Below are positions 33,886 to 42,857 of a stretch of 64,000 nucleotides of DNA, piece by piece. Position numbers and translations under genes: made by a program. The DNA comes from Planctomycetota bacterium (lineage in GTDB: Bacteria; Planctomycetota; UBA1135; GCA-002686595). The notes below the pieces were generated by a model. The model saw nothing but the letters and a program-made list of their open reading frames with translations, was not told the DNA's origin and did not search any database. Where the stretch lies: contig JADYYP010000023.1 in the NCBI GenBank assembly GCA_020853575.1, positions 186,001 to 250,000 on the forward strand, written 5' to 3'. How positions within the stretch are numbered: position 1 is the stretch's first letter; each line of letters begins with the position of its first letter.

Positions 33886-34455
33886 TCAGCTCGGTGAGCG
33901 CGCCAGCTCGCGCTTCAGCCACGCCTGGGCGAAAGTCCAGTCGGATTTGACCGTCGTGACGCCGCTGCCGAGCGCTCGGGCCGTCTCCTCGATCGTCAAT
34001 CCCGCGAACACGCGCAGCTCGACGACGCGCGCCTGACGCGCGCTGAGCCCGGAGAGCTTGACCAAGGCGCGCTCGAGGTCCTCGACGTCGACGTCGCGCG
34101 CGGCCATGAACTCGAGCATGGAATCGAGCGTCGCACGACGCCACTCGCCGCCGCGCTTGTCGGCCTGCTTGGCGCGCGCGTAGTCGATCAACACTTGGCG
34201 CATGGCAGTGGCCGCGACGGCGAGGAAGTGCTCGCGATCGCGCCAGCGCGAACTCTCCGCTCCGTGCAGCTTCAAGTACACCTCGTGCACCAAGGCCGTC
34301 GGCTGCAGGGTCGCGCGTTCGGCCTGCTCGCGCAGTTGAAAGCGCGCCAGCGCGCGCAACTCGTCGTAGAGCAGTGTCGCCAGCTCCTCGCGCGCCGGCT
34401 CCTCCCCGTCGCGCCAGCGCAGGAAGGCCCGCGTGATCTCGTCGGTGCGCGCCAT
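33886..34455 (-). CDS. ECF-type RNA polymerase sigma factor
   Basis: The 189 residues start at ATG 34455. Region 2 is recognisable from LYDELRALARFQLREQ and TALVHEVYLKLHG, with REHFLAVAATAMRQVLIDYAR and the conserved ARAKQADKRGG stretch typical of the ECF group common in Planctomycetota. Region 4 has LSARQARVVELRVFAGLTIEETARALG as its helix-turn-helix. No anti-sigma gene is adjacent; instead the downstream partner is the WD40 kinase, the arrangement in which phosphorylation replaces anti-sigma control. A TACGAT hexamer 11 bases upstream of the ATG on the minus strand (34467-34472) could be its -10. Confidence 0.95.
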   Translation of the reverse strand: MARTDEITRAFLRWRDGEEPAREELATLLYDELRALARFQLREQAERATLQPTALVHEVYLKLHGAESSRWRDREHFLAVAATAMRQVLIDYARAKQADKRGGEWRRATLDSMLEFMAARDVDVEDLERALVKLSGLSARQARVVELRVFAGLTIEETARALGSGVTTVKSDWTFAQAWLKRELARSPS

Positions 34456-34466
34456 TGGGGGCGGAC

Positions 34467-34472
34467 ATCGTA
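34467..34472 (-). promoter_or_regulatory. Possible -10 hexamer (TACGAT) of the sigma factor/kinase operon
   Basis: On the minus strand TACGAT ends 11 bases before the ATG at 34455, giving a leader of about 5 bases. This fits the short-leader pattern seen at moeA and the MFS gene. A -35 is not clear. Confidence 0.35.
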
Positions 34473-34759
34473 CGGTGCCCGCGCTCGCCGTGGGGAAACC
34501 CGGAGTCGGAGCGATCCGCGGGCGCCACTCGTGCGGGAGAGGGTGGATCGGGTGCGCATGGATGATCCCAGGGTGTCCACGGAATCGAGCCCGCCGATCG
34601 GCCGGAGGAAAACCGTGCCGTCGCGGCCCGCGGCTCGCGCGCGCGACCTGCGTGCAACATGCGACTTGCGCTGTCCGAGCCAGCTGGCGCTGGACGCGCA
34701 GGCCGGCGGACGTAGCCTCACGCGCTCGCCGGCTCGGGCCCGGCGGAAAGGTGCTGTCG

Positions 34760-36847
34760 ATGCAGGATTCGTCGCGGTTGTCGTGGAGCGCGTGCGCCCT
34801 GGGGGTGCTCGCGCTCGGTTCGCTCGCCATGGCGCAGGACCGGCTCAAGACGATGCCGGGCTACGAGCGCCACAAGGAACTCGCGCCCAAGATCGGATCG
34901 GCGCTCAAGTCCGGCGCGGTCAGCGGCAAGTGGCGCGACGGCGGGGCGGCCTTCGAGTTCAAGCGCAACGACCAGTGGCTGCGTTTCGACGCGGCCAAGC
35001 GCGAGCTCGCGGCCATCGAGAAGCCCGCGCCCGAGGCCTCCAGCGGCGCGCGCAGCCCGCGACCGCAGCAAGCGCGGGAGCGCGGCCGGCAGTTCACCAC
35101 CGCGCTCTCGCCCGACGGCAAGCTCGAAGCCTCGTGCCGCGAGCGCAACCTGTGGATCAGCGACGCCGACGGAGCCAACGCGCGCGCCATCACCAGCGAT
35201 GGCAGCGAGAGCGCGCGCATCAAGAACGCCATGGGCAGTTGGGTCTATGGCGAGGAGCTCGACCAGACCACCGCCATGTGGTGGTCGCCCGACGGCAAGC
35301 GCCTCGCGTTCTATCGCTTCGACGAGAGCGGCACGCGCGACTACTACCTGGCGCTCGACCAGACCGAGTTCCAGAGCAAGCTCGACGTCGAGGCCTACCC
35401 CAAGGCCGGAGCGCCCAATCCGATCGCCGAGATCCTGGTGCACGAGCTCGAGACACACACCACGACGCGCATCGACGTGCGCGATGGCCAGCCCTTCGGC
35501 GACGACGTCGTCGGGCACTACGTGTACGGCGTCGAATGGACCGCGGACGGTCGCGAGCTGTTGTTCCACCGCACGAATCGCCTGCAGAACGTGCTCGAGC
35601 TCGCCGCGGCGAACCCGGCCACCGGCGCCTGTCGCGTGGTGCTGCGCGAGGAGTGGCCGGCGAGCTGGACCGACAACTCACCGACCCTGCATTGGCTTTC
35701 CGACGGCCGGCGATTCGTGTGGGCCTCCGAGCGCTCGGGCTGGCGCAACTACGAGCTGCGCGAGCTCGGCGGGACGTTGCTGGCCAAGCTCACCCAGCAC
35801 GCTTTCGAGGTCGGCAACATCGTGCGCGTCGACGAGGACGCGCAGCAGCTCTTCTACATGGCGCGCAGCGGCGACAATCCGATGAAGCTGCAGCTGCACC
35901 GCGTCGGACTCGACGGCAAGGGCGACCAGCGCTTGACCGACCCCGCGTTCCACCACGTGATCGACCTGGCGCCCGACGGCCGGCACTTCGTCGACGTCTC
36001 GCAGACCCACGAAGTCCCGCCGACGTCGCGCATGTTGGATGCGACGGGCAAGCTCGTGTGCGAGTTGGGCACCAGCGACGCCAGCGAGTTCGAGAAGCTC
36101 GGACTGAAGCGGGTCGAGTTGTTCCGCTTCAAGGCTGGCGACGGTGCAACCGAGCTCTACGGGCTGCTGCACTTCCCCTCGAACTTCGATCCGCACAAGA
36201 AGTACCCGCTGCTCGTCAGTGTGTATGCCGGCCCCGAGACCAACGGCGCGCGCGAGAGCTTCGTCTCGCCGAGCTCGCTCACCGAGTACGGGTTCCTGCT
36301 CGCTTCACTCGATTCGCGCAGCGCCGCGGGCCGCGGCAAGCGCTTTCTCGACGCGCTCTACAAGAATCTCGGAGTGGTCGAGATCGACGATCAGGCCGCG
36401 GGCGTGAAGGCCCTCTGGGAGCGTCCCTACGTCGACCGCGAGCGCGTCGGGATCTTCGGCACGAGCTACGGAGGCTACGCCTCGGTGATGTGCTTGCTGC
36501 GCCACCCCGAGGTGTTCCAAGCGGCGTGCGCGTCGAGCGCGGTGACCGATTGGCGCCAATACGACACGATCTACACCGAGCGCTACATGTCGACGCCGCA
36601 ACTCAATCCTGCGGGCTACGACGCGGGCAGCGCGATTCCGCTGGCGAGCAAGCTCTCGGGGCGCTTGATGCTGTTCTACGGCACCGCGGACAACAACGTG
36701 CACCCCGCGAACACGCTGCAGCTCGTTCAAGCGCTGCAGAGCGCGGGCAAGAGCTTCGAGCTGCAAGTTGGGCCCGACAAGGGACACGCCTCGATCTCGA
36801 ACGAGCGCATGATGGAGTTCTTCATCGAGAACCTGGTGCTGCGCTGA
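34760..36847 (+). CDS. Secreted S9 family peptidase (dipeptidyl peptidase IV-like)
   Basis: The 695 residues start at ATG 34760, which exposes a signal peptide (SACALGVLALGSLAMAQ). Residues about 85-440 are the DPP-IV N-terminal beta-propeller (for example SPDGKLEASCRERNLWI and ARAITSDGSE). The C-terminal alpha/beta-hydrolase carries the triad Ser569 (FGTSYGGYASVM), Asp644 (YGTADNNVHP) and His676 (GHASIS). The enzyme would cut dipeptides, typically after Pro, from peptide N-termini in the periplasm or outside. A TAGCCT hexamer at 34713-34718 is a possible -10. The gene is divergent from the sigma factor/kinase operon, and its stop is followed by a repeat element also found after pnp. Confidence 0.94.
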   Translation: MQDSSRLSWSACALGVLALGSLAMAQDRLKTMPGYERHKELAPKIGSALKSGAVSGKWRDGGAAFEFKRNDQWLRFDAAKRELAAIEKPAPEASSGARSPRPQQARERGRQFTTALSPDGKLEASCRERNLWISDADGANARAITSDGSESARIKNAMGSWVYGEELDQTTAMWWSPDGKRLAFYRFDESGTRDYYLALDQTEFQSKLDVEAYPKAGAPNPIAEILVHELETHTTTRIDVRDGQPFGDDVVGHYVYGVEWTADGRELLFHRTNRLQNVLELAAANPATGACRVVLREEWPASWTDNSPTLHWLSDGRRFVWASERSGWRNYELRELGGTLLAKLTQHAFEVGNIVRVDEDAQQLFYMARSGDNPMKLQLHRVGLDGKGDQRLTDPAFHHVIDLAPDGRHFVDVSQTHEVPPTSRMLDATGKLVCELGTSDASEFEKLGLKRVELFRFKAGDGATELYGLLHFPSNFDPHKKYPLLVSVYAGPETNGARESFVSPSSLTEYGFLLASLDSRSAAGRGKRFLDALYKNLGVVEIDDQAAGVKALWERPYVDRERVGIFGTSYGGYASVMCLLRHPEVFQAACASSAVTDWRQYDTIYTERYMSTPQLNPAGYDAGSAIPLASKLSGRLMLFYGTADNNVHPANTLQLVQALQSAGKSFELQVGPDKGHASISNERMMEFFIENLVLR

Positions 36848-36920
36848 GAGCGCGTGAACCTCTGAGGATGCGAGCTCTCGGGACCTCGGATGCGCCGTCG
36901 TCCGCCGGCCACCGGGCGTC
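36848..36920 (+). repeat. Copy B of a short intergenic element following a stop codon
   Basis: About 16 bases after the peptidase stop starts TGAGG, and 22 bases later comes the 16-base core CTCGGATGCGCCGTCG (36885-36900). The same arrangement, with identical 22-base offset and core, occurs after pnp (53989 and 54011-54026). Overall roughly 55 bases align with few differences. Confidence 0.65.
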
Positions 36921-37169
36921 TGAACAGCGGTTTCCTCTCGATCTCTGACCTGTCCAGGGCCGTGCGGCGTTCAGGCGCGAACGCACAGCTCCTTGCGGTT
37001 GCGCATGTGTCGTGGCCCGCGTGCCGCGCGGCTCGCCTTCGACTCGCGAGCAGCGCCTCGAGACGCGCGACGGCTCGGCAGCGTGAGGTGTCAACTCTGC
37101 AACGTGCTTGCGACGGGCGCTAAGGCTGACTCGAGGCTCGACCGAAGAACCTCGGGCTCGCGCGCCACC
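36921..37169. other. Intergenic region upstream of the HD-GYP gene
   Basis: After the repeat copy, about 250 bases remain before the HD-GYP response regulator. I see no gene, no terminator with a T-run and no convincing promoter. Short frames in it lack any family feature. Confidence 0.4.
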
Positions 37170-38690
37170 ATGAGCATGATCCCCGAACCCGTCTTGTTCG
37201 TCGACGACACCCCCGAAGCGCTCGAGGTGATCGTGCGACTGTTCGCGGGCGAGCACGCGATCTTCACGGCCGCGAGCGCCGAGCAGGCGCTCGAGATGTG
37301 TCGCACCCACGGCCCGTTCGCGGTCGTCGTCAGCGACTACGAGATGCCCGGGCAGCGCGGCGCGGAGCTCTTGGCGCGCGTGCGCGAGGGCTGGCCCGAG
37401 ACGGTCACGATGCTGCTCACCGGAGTCGTCGAGGTCGACGTCGCGGTCGAGGCGCTGCACGCTGGCGGCATCTTCCGCTTCCTCGAGAAGCCCTGCCCGC
37501 GGGAGGTGCTCGCGCACGCCCTGCGCGACGGCATCGAGGAGTACCGGCGGCGTCGCGAGGCCTCGATGCGCGCCAGCCAGCTCGACTTCTCGCGGCAGTG
37601 TCTGGAGCAGTTCAATGGCGAGCTCGAGAGCCGCTTCAACGAACAAGCGCGCGCCTTGGTGCGCCTGCATCGCTTCGTGTCCGAGCTCAACGGGTGCGAG
37701 TCGGTGGCGCAGGTTGCACACGTGACGGCGGAAGCCGTGCGCGAAGTGTGCGACGTCGGCGCCGTCGAGGTCGTGCTCGCGCGACGCGGTGACGGCAGCG
37801 ATCCGTGCACCGAGCACAGCGGTGGCGAGCTCGGAAACACGCTCGAGTCGCAGCCGATCACCGGCATCGAAGGCGTGCTGGGGACGATCCGCGTGCGCGC
37901 CGACACGGCGCGGCGCCTGACCGAGAGCGCGCGTGGCATGTTGGCCTCGCTGGCCGCGTCGTGCGCGGTGGCCGCGCGCAACGCGATCCGTCGCCGTGAG
38001 CGCGACGAAGCCCAACAGGCGACGATCTTCGCGCTGGCCAAGCTCGCCGAGCAGCGCGACAACGAGACCGGCAAGCACCTCGAGCGCGTCAGCGAATACT
38101 CGCGGCTGATCGCGCTCGGTCTAGTCGAGGACGGCTGGTACCGCGAGCTGATCACCAGCGAGTGGGTCGACGTGCTCGCCAAGTCGGCGCCGCTCCACGA
38201 CATCGGCAAGGTCGGCATCCCCGACCACATCCTGCTCAAGCCCGGCAAGCTGACGCCGGACGAGTGGCGCGAGATGCGCCGGCACACCGAGTTGGGAGCG
38301 GACACGCTGCGCAGCGTGATCAGCGAATCCGCCAACCAACCCTTCCTGCGCATGAGTCTCGACATCGCCTGGTGCCACCACGAGAAGTGGGATGGCAGCG
38401 GCTATCCGCGCGGCTTGCGCTGCGAGGAGATCCCGCTCGCGGCGCGCATCGTCGCGCTGTCGGACGTGTACGACGCCCTGACCTCCGAGCGCCCGTACAA
38501 GAGCGCTTGGACACACGACGCTGCGCTGCAGTGGATCCTGCAGGGCTCGGGCTCGCACTTCGATCCGCGCGTCGTCGACGCCTTCGTCCAGCGCGCAGCG
38601 CGCGCCGACGAGATCCGCGCGCGCTTGGCCGACACCGAGCTCGATCTCGCGCGCGTGGCCGCGGTCCACCCGGCGCGCGCCGCGGGCTGA
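37170..38690 (+). CDS. Response regulator with HD-GYP (cyclic-di-GMP phosphodiesterase-type) output
   Basis: The 506 residues start at ATG 37170. Residues 1-120 are a receiver domain with phospho-acceptor Asp56 (VVVSDYEMPG) and the K of FLEKPCP. Residues about 155-290 form a helical plus GAF-like region (RLHRFVSELNGCESVAQVAHV). The C-terminal HD-GYP domain has LAEQRDNETGKHLERVSEYS, the metal pair His343-Asp344 in HDIGKVGIPDHILLKPG, HTELG and CHHEKWDGSGYPRGL, so it retains the metal ligands and the GYP motif. It is expected to hydrolyse cyclic-di-GMP when phosphorylated. No histidine kinase gene is adjacent, so the partner is unknown. Confidence 0.95.
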   Translation: MSMIPEPVLFVDDTPEALEVIVRLFAGEHAIFTAASAEQALEMCRTHGPFAVVVSDYEMPGQRGAELLARVREGWPETVTMLLTGVVEVDVAVEALHAGGIFRFLEKPCPREVLAHALRDGIEEYRRRREASMRASQLDFSRQCLEQFNGELESRFNEQARALVRLHRFVSELNGCESVAQVAHVTAEAVREVCDVGAVEVVLARRGDGSDPCTEHSGGELGNTLESQPITGIEGVLGTIRVRADTARRLTESARGMLASLAASCAVAARNAIRRRERDEAQQATIFALAKLAEQRDNETGKHLERVSEYSRLIALGLVEDGWYRELITSEWVDVLAKSAPLHDIGKVGIPDHILLKPGKLTPDEWREMRRHTELGADTLRSVISESANQPFLRMSLDIAWCHHEKWDGSGYPRGLRCEEIPLAARIVALSDVYDALTSERPYKSAWTHDAALQWILQGSGSHFDPRVVDAFVQRAARADEIRARLADTELDLARVAAVHPARAAG

Positions 38691-38797
38691 GCCTCGTTCG
38701 CGTGACGCAACCAGCGCTCGAGCTGCTCGCCAGTCGAGCTCCGCGCGCGGCCGCCACTCGCGGCGCGTGACGCGTTGGCGGACTGCACGCCCGCCGC

Positions 38798-38803
38798 TAC
38801 CCT
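38798..38803 (+). promoter_or_regulatory. Possible -10 hexamer (TACCCT) of the MFS gene
   Basis: TACCCT ends 12 bases before the ATG at 38816. The leader would be about 6 bases. Evidence is only the hexamer, its place in a GC-rich gap and the repeated pattern elsewhere. Confidence 0.3.
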
Positions 38804-38815
38804 CGCCGCCCCGCG

Positions 38816-40033
38816 ATGCCTCCCTGGAAGCGCACTTTCGCCGCCCTGTGGCTCGCGAACACGATCACCGCCATCGGCATGATGGCCTTCCTGCCGTTCT
38901 TCCCCAGCCACTTGATCGAGTTGGGGCTCACCGACCGCGATGCGATCGCGACTTGGGCCGGTGTGTTGTACGGCGCCGCTCCGCTGTGCGCCGCGATCGC
39001 GAGTCCGTTCTGGGGCGTGCTCGGCGACCGCGTCGGCCGGCGCTGGATGGTGCTGCGCTCGATGCTCGCGATCACCTTGTTCGTCGGCGGGATGAGTTAC
39101 GCCAGCGGGCCCTGGCAGCTGCTCGCGCTGCGCGTCGGCCAGGGCCTGTTCTCGGGTTTCGTCGCGCCCAGCATCACGTTGGTCAGCTTGCTCGCGCCAC
39201 CCGACAAGCAGAGCCGCATGAGCGGCTGGCTCAACACCTCGATGGTGATCGGTGCGATCGTCGGTCCGCTCCTGGGCGAGATCCTGCGCCACCGCCTGGG
39301 TGTGCGCGAGGTGTACGGCGTGGTCGCCGTGCTCTCCGCCGTGGCCGCGGTCCTGGTGTTCCTCTTCGCCTACGAGGACCGTTCGCTGCGCCGCGACGCT
39401 TCGCACGCACCCGGCGCGCGCGGAGTGCTGCGCGCGACCTTGGGCGACATCGCCGAGATCCGTGGTCAACGCGCACTGCGCGCGTCGATCGCGTTGTTGT
39501 TCTGGCTGCAGTTCGGGCTGGGCGCGACCAATCCGTTGCTCGAGTTGCACGTCGCCGACCTGACGAGCGCGATTCCCGGTTTGGTCCCGAGCACCGGCGC
39601 GCTGTTCTTCAGCATGTCGGCCGCGAACCTGATCGCGATGCCGCTGTGGGGGCGCTACGGCGACGCGCGTGGCGCCTATCCCGCTCTGCGGCGCTGCGCA
39701 GCGGCCTGCGCGGCCGCTCTGGTGCTCCAAGCGGCGGCGACGAACTACGAGCTGCTGCTCGTCGGCCGCGTGGCCTTCGGCGCCGCGATGGCCGGGTCGG
39801 CACCGCTGGCCTTCGGCGTGGCCGCCGCCGAGTCGTCCGCCCAGCGGCGCGGAGGTGCGGTGGGAGTGGTGTTCGCCGCGCGGGCCTTCGCGATCGCGAT
39901 CGCCTCGATGGTCGGCGGAGCGCTCAGCGCATGGATCGGCGTCCGCGGGCTGTTCCTCGGCTCCGGCCTGATCCTGGGGGCCTACCTGGTGCACCTGGCG
40001 CTCGATGCGCGGCGCGAGGCGCGCTCCGCCTGA
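38816..40033 (+). CDS. Major facilitator superfamily transporter (multidrug-type)
   Basis: The 405 residues contain about twelve membrane helices. The MFS motif between helices 2 and 3 is clear (SPFWGVLGDRVGRRWMVLRS), as is the helix-4/5 region (LRVGQGLFSGFVAPSITLVS) and the half-repeat equivalent MPLWGRYGDARG in the second half. It resembles drug/H+ antiporters of the MdtG/TetA type; the substrate is unknown. The gene appears monocistronic, between the HD-GYP regulator and the small ATPase gene. Confidence 0.92.
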   Translation: MPPWKRTFAALWLANTITAIGMMAFLPFFPSHLIELGLTDRDAIATWAGVLYGAAPLCAAIASPFWGVLGDRVGRRWMVLRSMLAITLFVGGMSYASGPWQLLALRVGQGLFSGFVAPSITLVSLLAPPDKQSRMSGWLNTSMVIGAIVGPLLGEILRHRLGVREVYGVVAVLSAVAAVLVFLFAYEDRSLRRDASHAPGARGVLRATLGDIAEIRGQRALRASIALLFWLQFGLGATNPLLELHVADLTSAIPGLVPSTGALFFSMSAANLIAMPLWGRYGDARGAYPALRRCAAACAAALVLQAAATNYELLLVGRVAFGAAMAGSAPLAFGVAAAESSAQRRGGAVGVVFAARAFAIAIASMVGGALSAWIGVRGLFLGSGLILGAYLVHLALDARREARSA

Positions 40034-40134
40034 GCGGGGCTCGCGCGGGAGTTCTCCCCGATTTCTCCACAATATGTAGGGGCAGTGGACGGGCGGGGCC
40101 CCACGGCTAGGATGCGCCGCCGGAGGTGAATCTC

Positions 40135-40791
40135 GTGCAGAAGCCGATCCGGGTGTACTTCGTTGGCGCGCATTCGACAGGCAAGACCACGCTCGCGCGC
40201 TGGGTGCGCGACCACTACGGGCTGCCGATGATCTCGGAGGTCGCGCGCAGCGTGCTGGCGGAGATGGAGGAGCAGTTGGTCGGACTGCGCTCGCGCCTCG
40301 ACGTCGTCGACCGCTACCAGACCGAGGTCTTCGAGCGTCAGATCACCGCCGAAGCCACCCAGCCGGGCTCGTTCGTGTCCGACCGCGCCTTCTGCAACCT
40401 GGCCTACGCCGCGCAGCACGCCACCGTGCTCTCCGGCCTGGCCTCCGATCCGCGTCTGGCCGCCTACATGGACTCGGTGGCCAACGGACTGGTGTTCTTC
40501 CTGCGGCCGCACCGCGAGCTGCTCGCCGACGACGGCGTGCGCGCCGGCGTGCAATGGGAGGAGGTGCTGCGCATCGACGGCATGGTCAAGCTGATGCTCG
40601 AGATGTTCGGCATCCCCTACATCCCGGTCGACTGCCTGCCCATGCAAGAGCGCGTGCGCTTGCTTCAACGAGTGCTGTCGCTGGCGGGCTTGGAGCCGAC
40701 GGCGGGCCGCGGAATCGTCCAAGTCCGCCCGCGCGGCAACCGCGAGGGCAACGGTTCGGGCCATCATTCCGAGACCGTAGCCACGCGCTAA
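40135..40791 (+). CDS. P-loop ATPase/kinase of the AAA_28 (NadR-like) type
   Basis: The 218 residues start at GTG 40135, favoured over GTG 40126 because GGAGG then lies 8 bases upstream. The Walker A motif is GAHSTGKT (residues 11-18). FVSDRAFCNLAYAAQHA follows, with the Asp expected of the Walker B/lid region, and LRPHRELLADDGVR. Length and motifs fit the AAA_28 family, which includes the ribosylnicotinamide kinase part of NadR and other small-molecule kinases. The C-terminal 35 residues are Arg/Gly-rich and probably disordered. The substrate is unknown. TAGGAT at 40108-40113 is a possible -10. Confidence 0.8.
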   Translation: MQKPIRVYFVGAHSTGKTTLARWVRDHYGLPMISEVARSVLAEMEEQLVGLRSRLDVVDRYQTEVFERQITAEATQPGSFVSDRAFCNLAYAAQHATVLSGLASDPRLAAYMDSVANGLVFFLRPHRELLADDGVRAGVQWEEVLRIDGMVKLMLEMFGIPYIPVDCLPMQERVRLLQRVLSLAGLEPTAGRGIVQVRPRGNREGNGSGHHSETVATR

Positions 40792-40894
40792 CGACTTCGA
40801 CGGTAGCCTGCGCGCGCTGGAGGTGCTCTCCTGGCGTGCTCGAACGTCGAGTCACCCATCTCCTCCGTCCCCCCCAGACCTCATTCCACGCAAC

Positions 40895-41689
40895 ATGCAT
40901 CCCTTCCTCACCACGGCGCTGTGGGTCGCGACCCACGCGGTCCCCGCCACCGAACCGACGACCCCCGTCGAGAGCCTGCCGACGCTGGCGCAAGAAGCGG
41001 CCAAGGCCGATCCGAAGTGGACCGGCGCGTTCAATCTCGGCGCGCAAATGACCAACGGCAACTCCGACACGCGCAACGCCAACTCGTCGTTCGACGCCGT
41101 GTACGCGCGCGAGAAGGACCGCGTCACGCTGGGCTTCCTGTGGATCTACACCGAGACCAAGACGGTCGACGCGGTGACCGGCTCCAAGGACTGGAACCTG
41201 ACCGACCGCAAGACCGCGGGCCGCGGGAAGTACGACTACTTCTTCTCGCAGAAGACCTACGGCTACGGCCAGCTGACGGCGGAAAACGACTACCAGCAGC
41301 AGTTGAAGCTGCGCTGGACGGCCGGCGCCGGTATCGGTCATCAGTTCGTCGACGACGCCGACTTCAAGTTTGCGACGGAACTCGGTGCGACGCACTTCGA
41401 CAACGACTACTACGCGGCCAAGGACGACTCCTACGTCGCGGCGCGCGTGGCGGCCAACACGCTGTGGGTGCCCAGCAAGACCTGGACGATCCAGCACACG
41501 CTCGAGCTGTTCCCCTCGGTCGAGGACATCGAGGACTTCTACGGCCGCTCGGACCTGAAGGCCACGGCGACGCTCTCCGAGAGCATGCTGGCGCAGTTCC
41601 AGTGGATCATGGACTACGACAACACTCCGCCCGCGGGCAACGACCGCGTCGACAACCGCTACCTGGTCTCGATCGGCTGGAAGTTCTGA
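40895..41689 (+). CDS. DUF481 / YdiY-like outer-membrane beta-barrel protein
   Basis: The 264 residues start at ATG 40895, with a short hydrophobic signal (PFLTTALWVATHAVPA). The mature protein shows alternating strands typical of DUF481 proteins: WTGAFNLGAQMTNGNSDTRN, REKDRVTLGFLWIYTETKT, GAGIGHQFVDD, ending in the C-terminal aromatic SIGWKF expected of outer-membrane barrels. Function is unknown; members are described as putative salt-induced outer-membrane proteins. Its presence supports a diderm envelope. A hairpin downstream ends transcription from both sides. Confidence 0.88.
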   Translation: MHPFLTTALWVATHAVPATEPTTPVESLPTLAQEAAKADPKWTGAFNLGAQMTNGNSDTRNANSSFDAVYAREKDRVTLGFLWIYTETKTVDAVTGSKDWNLTDRKTAGRGKYDYFFSQKTYGYGQLTAENDYQQQLKLRWTAGAGIGHQFVDDADFKFATELGATHFDNDYYAAKDDSYVAARVAANTLWVPSKTWTIQHTLELFPSVEDIEDFYGRSDLKATATLSESMLAQFQWIMDYDNTPPAGNDRVDNRYLVSIGWKF

Positions 41690-41730
41690 TCGAGCGCGGC
41701 GCCCGCGAGCGCTGCACTCACGAGTCGAGC

Positions 41731-41760
41731 GAGGGCGGCTGACATACGTCGGTCGCCCTC
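41731..41760. terminator. Bidirectional hairpin terminator between convergent genes
   Basis: A 13-bp stem (GAGGGCGGCTGAC with GTCGGTCGCCCTC, two wobble pairs) with an ATAC loop lies between the stop of the outer-membrane gene at 41689 and that of the minus-strand gene at 41792. No T-run follows on either strand, so it may work as an intrinsic-like hairpin or an RNA end stabiliser. Confidence 0.65.
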
Positions 41761-41791
41761 GTCGTCGATGGAGCGCAGCGCCGCGCGCGAC

Positions 41792-42826
41792 TCAGGATTC
41801 GGGCAGGGCCAGGGCGGAACGCTGGGCTTCGGCCAGCTCGCGGCGCACCTCGGCGAGCGCGAGTCGGCTCGGCCGCAGCGCAGCGCAGTGCTCGGCGAAG
41901 CGCGGGTGCTCCGCGCCGCCGAACCACAGCTCGGGCGACGGTGACGCGCTCTCCTGCGCGCGCCAAGCGCACTCGCCGGCGGGGTCGGAGCCCTCGAGCT
42001 CGTTCAAGCGCCGCGCGAGTGTGCTGAGACTTGGGCGCGGCAACGCCGTGCGCGTGACCAAGTCGAACCACGACGTGGTGTTGATCACGAAGCGATACAG
42101 CGTCCCGCCGTCGCAGGCGAGCGCGACGAGCACGCGGTCGAGCTCGCTGGCGCCGAACAGCGCGTGGCGTCCCGGACCGCCTCCCGCGCGGAACAGTCCG
42201 GCGCGACCGCTGAACACCGACCAGTCCAGATGCGCCAGGTCGTCGCGCCTGCACAGCGCCAGATCGGCGCGGTCCTCGCGCGCGCGAGCGAGCTGTGCGC
42301 CCCACAAAGCCTCGAACGGACCCAAATCGGCGCGCAGCAACTGCGGCATCAGCTCGTGCAAGCGCAGCGTCGCCCGCGTCCAACGGCCCTCGTCGTCGAG
42401 GCCCGCGAACTCGGATGCGAGCGGAGAGCGAACGTCGTCCCCGAACGCGGCGACGATGCAGTCGACTTGGAATGCGCGCTCGCTCGGCCAGGCGAACAGA
42501 TCGCCGCAGCGCGCGGCGTCGAGCAGCTCGCGCTCGAGCTCGAGCGCCAACGCCGGATGCCGCACCGCGAACAGCGCGCAGGTGCCGTCGGTGTCGAAGT
42601 GGTTGTTGACGATGCAGCTCGCGCCGCGGGCGAGCGCGCAGCGTGCCTCGGGCGCGAGGCGCGCGAAGGCCAGCGCGCTGCCGGTCGAAAGATCGTGGCG
42701 CAGCTCGCGCGGCGTGCGGTGGCCTGGCCAATGACTCAAGTTCAGCCCAGGCGCGCCCCAGGCACCGTCGACCGAGATCACCGCTGCGCGCGGAAGCGCG
42801 CCGGCGATGTGCACCGGGAGTTCCAT
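41792..42826 (-). CDS. Conserved hypothetical protein with an N-H-F-D-T-D-G motif
   Basis: The 344 residues start at ATG 42826. Features are LNLSHWPGHRTPRELRHDLSTG near residues 28-49 and a HFDTDGTCALF segment near residue 94, which resembles the metal-binding DHH-type motif. The pattern of SHWPG, TP, DLST and NNHFDTDG recalls a family of uncharacterised proteins (I believe DUF6687), but I cannot confirm it. There is no signal peptide or membrane helix, so it should be cytoplasmic. It is the last gene of a three-gene minus-strand operon, 31 bases after the TPR gene. Confidence 0.6.
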   Translation of the reverse strand: MELPVHIAGALPRAAVISVDGAWGAPGLNLSHWPGHRTPRELRHDLSTGSALAFARLAPEARCALARGASCIVNNHFDTDGTCALFAVRHPALALELERELLDAARCGDLFAWPSERAFQVDCIVAAFGDDVRSPLASEFAGLDDEGRWTRATLRLHELMPQLLRADLGPFEALWGAQLARAREDRADLALCRRDDLAHLDWSVFSGRAGLFRAGGGPGRHALFGASELDRVLVALACDGGTLYRFVINTTSWFDLVTRTALPRPSLSTLARRLNELEGSDPAGECAWRAQESASPSPELWFGGAEHPRFAEHCAALRPSRLALAEVRRELAEAQRSALALPES

Positions 42827-42857
42827 GGGCGGGCCGCGCGCGAGTCCGAGCGCCTGC

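Noticed and set aside
40100..40124. Third copy of the post-stop repeat element (AGGATGCGCCGCCGG before the P-loop gene)
   Set aside because: Only about 12 bases match the core and the flanks and position relative to a stop codon differ; chance similarity is likely.
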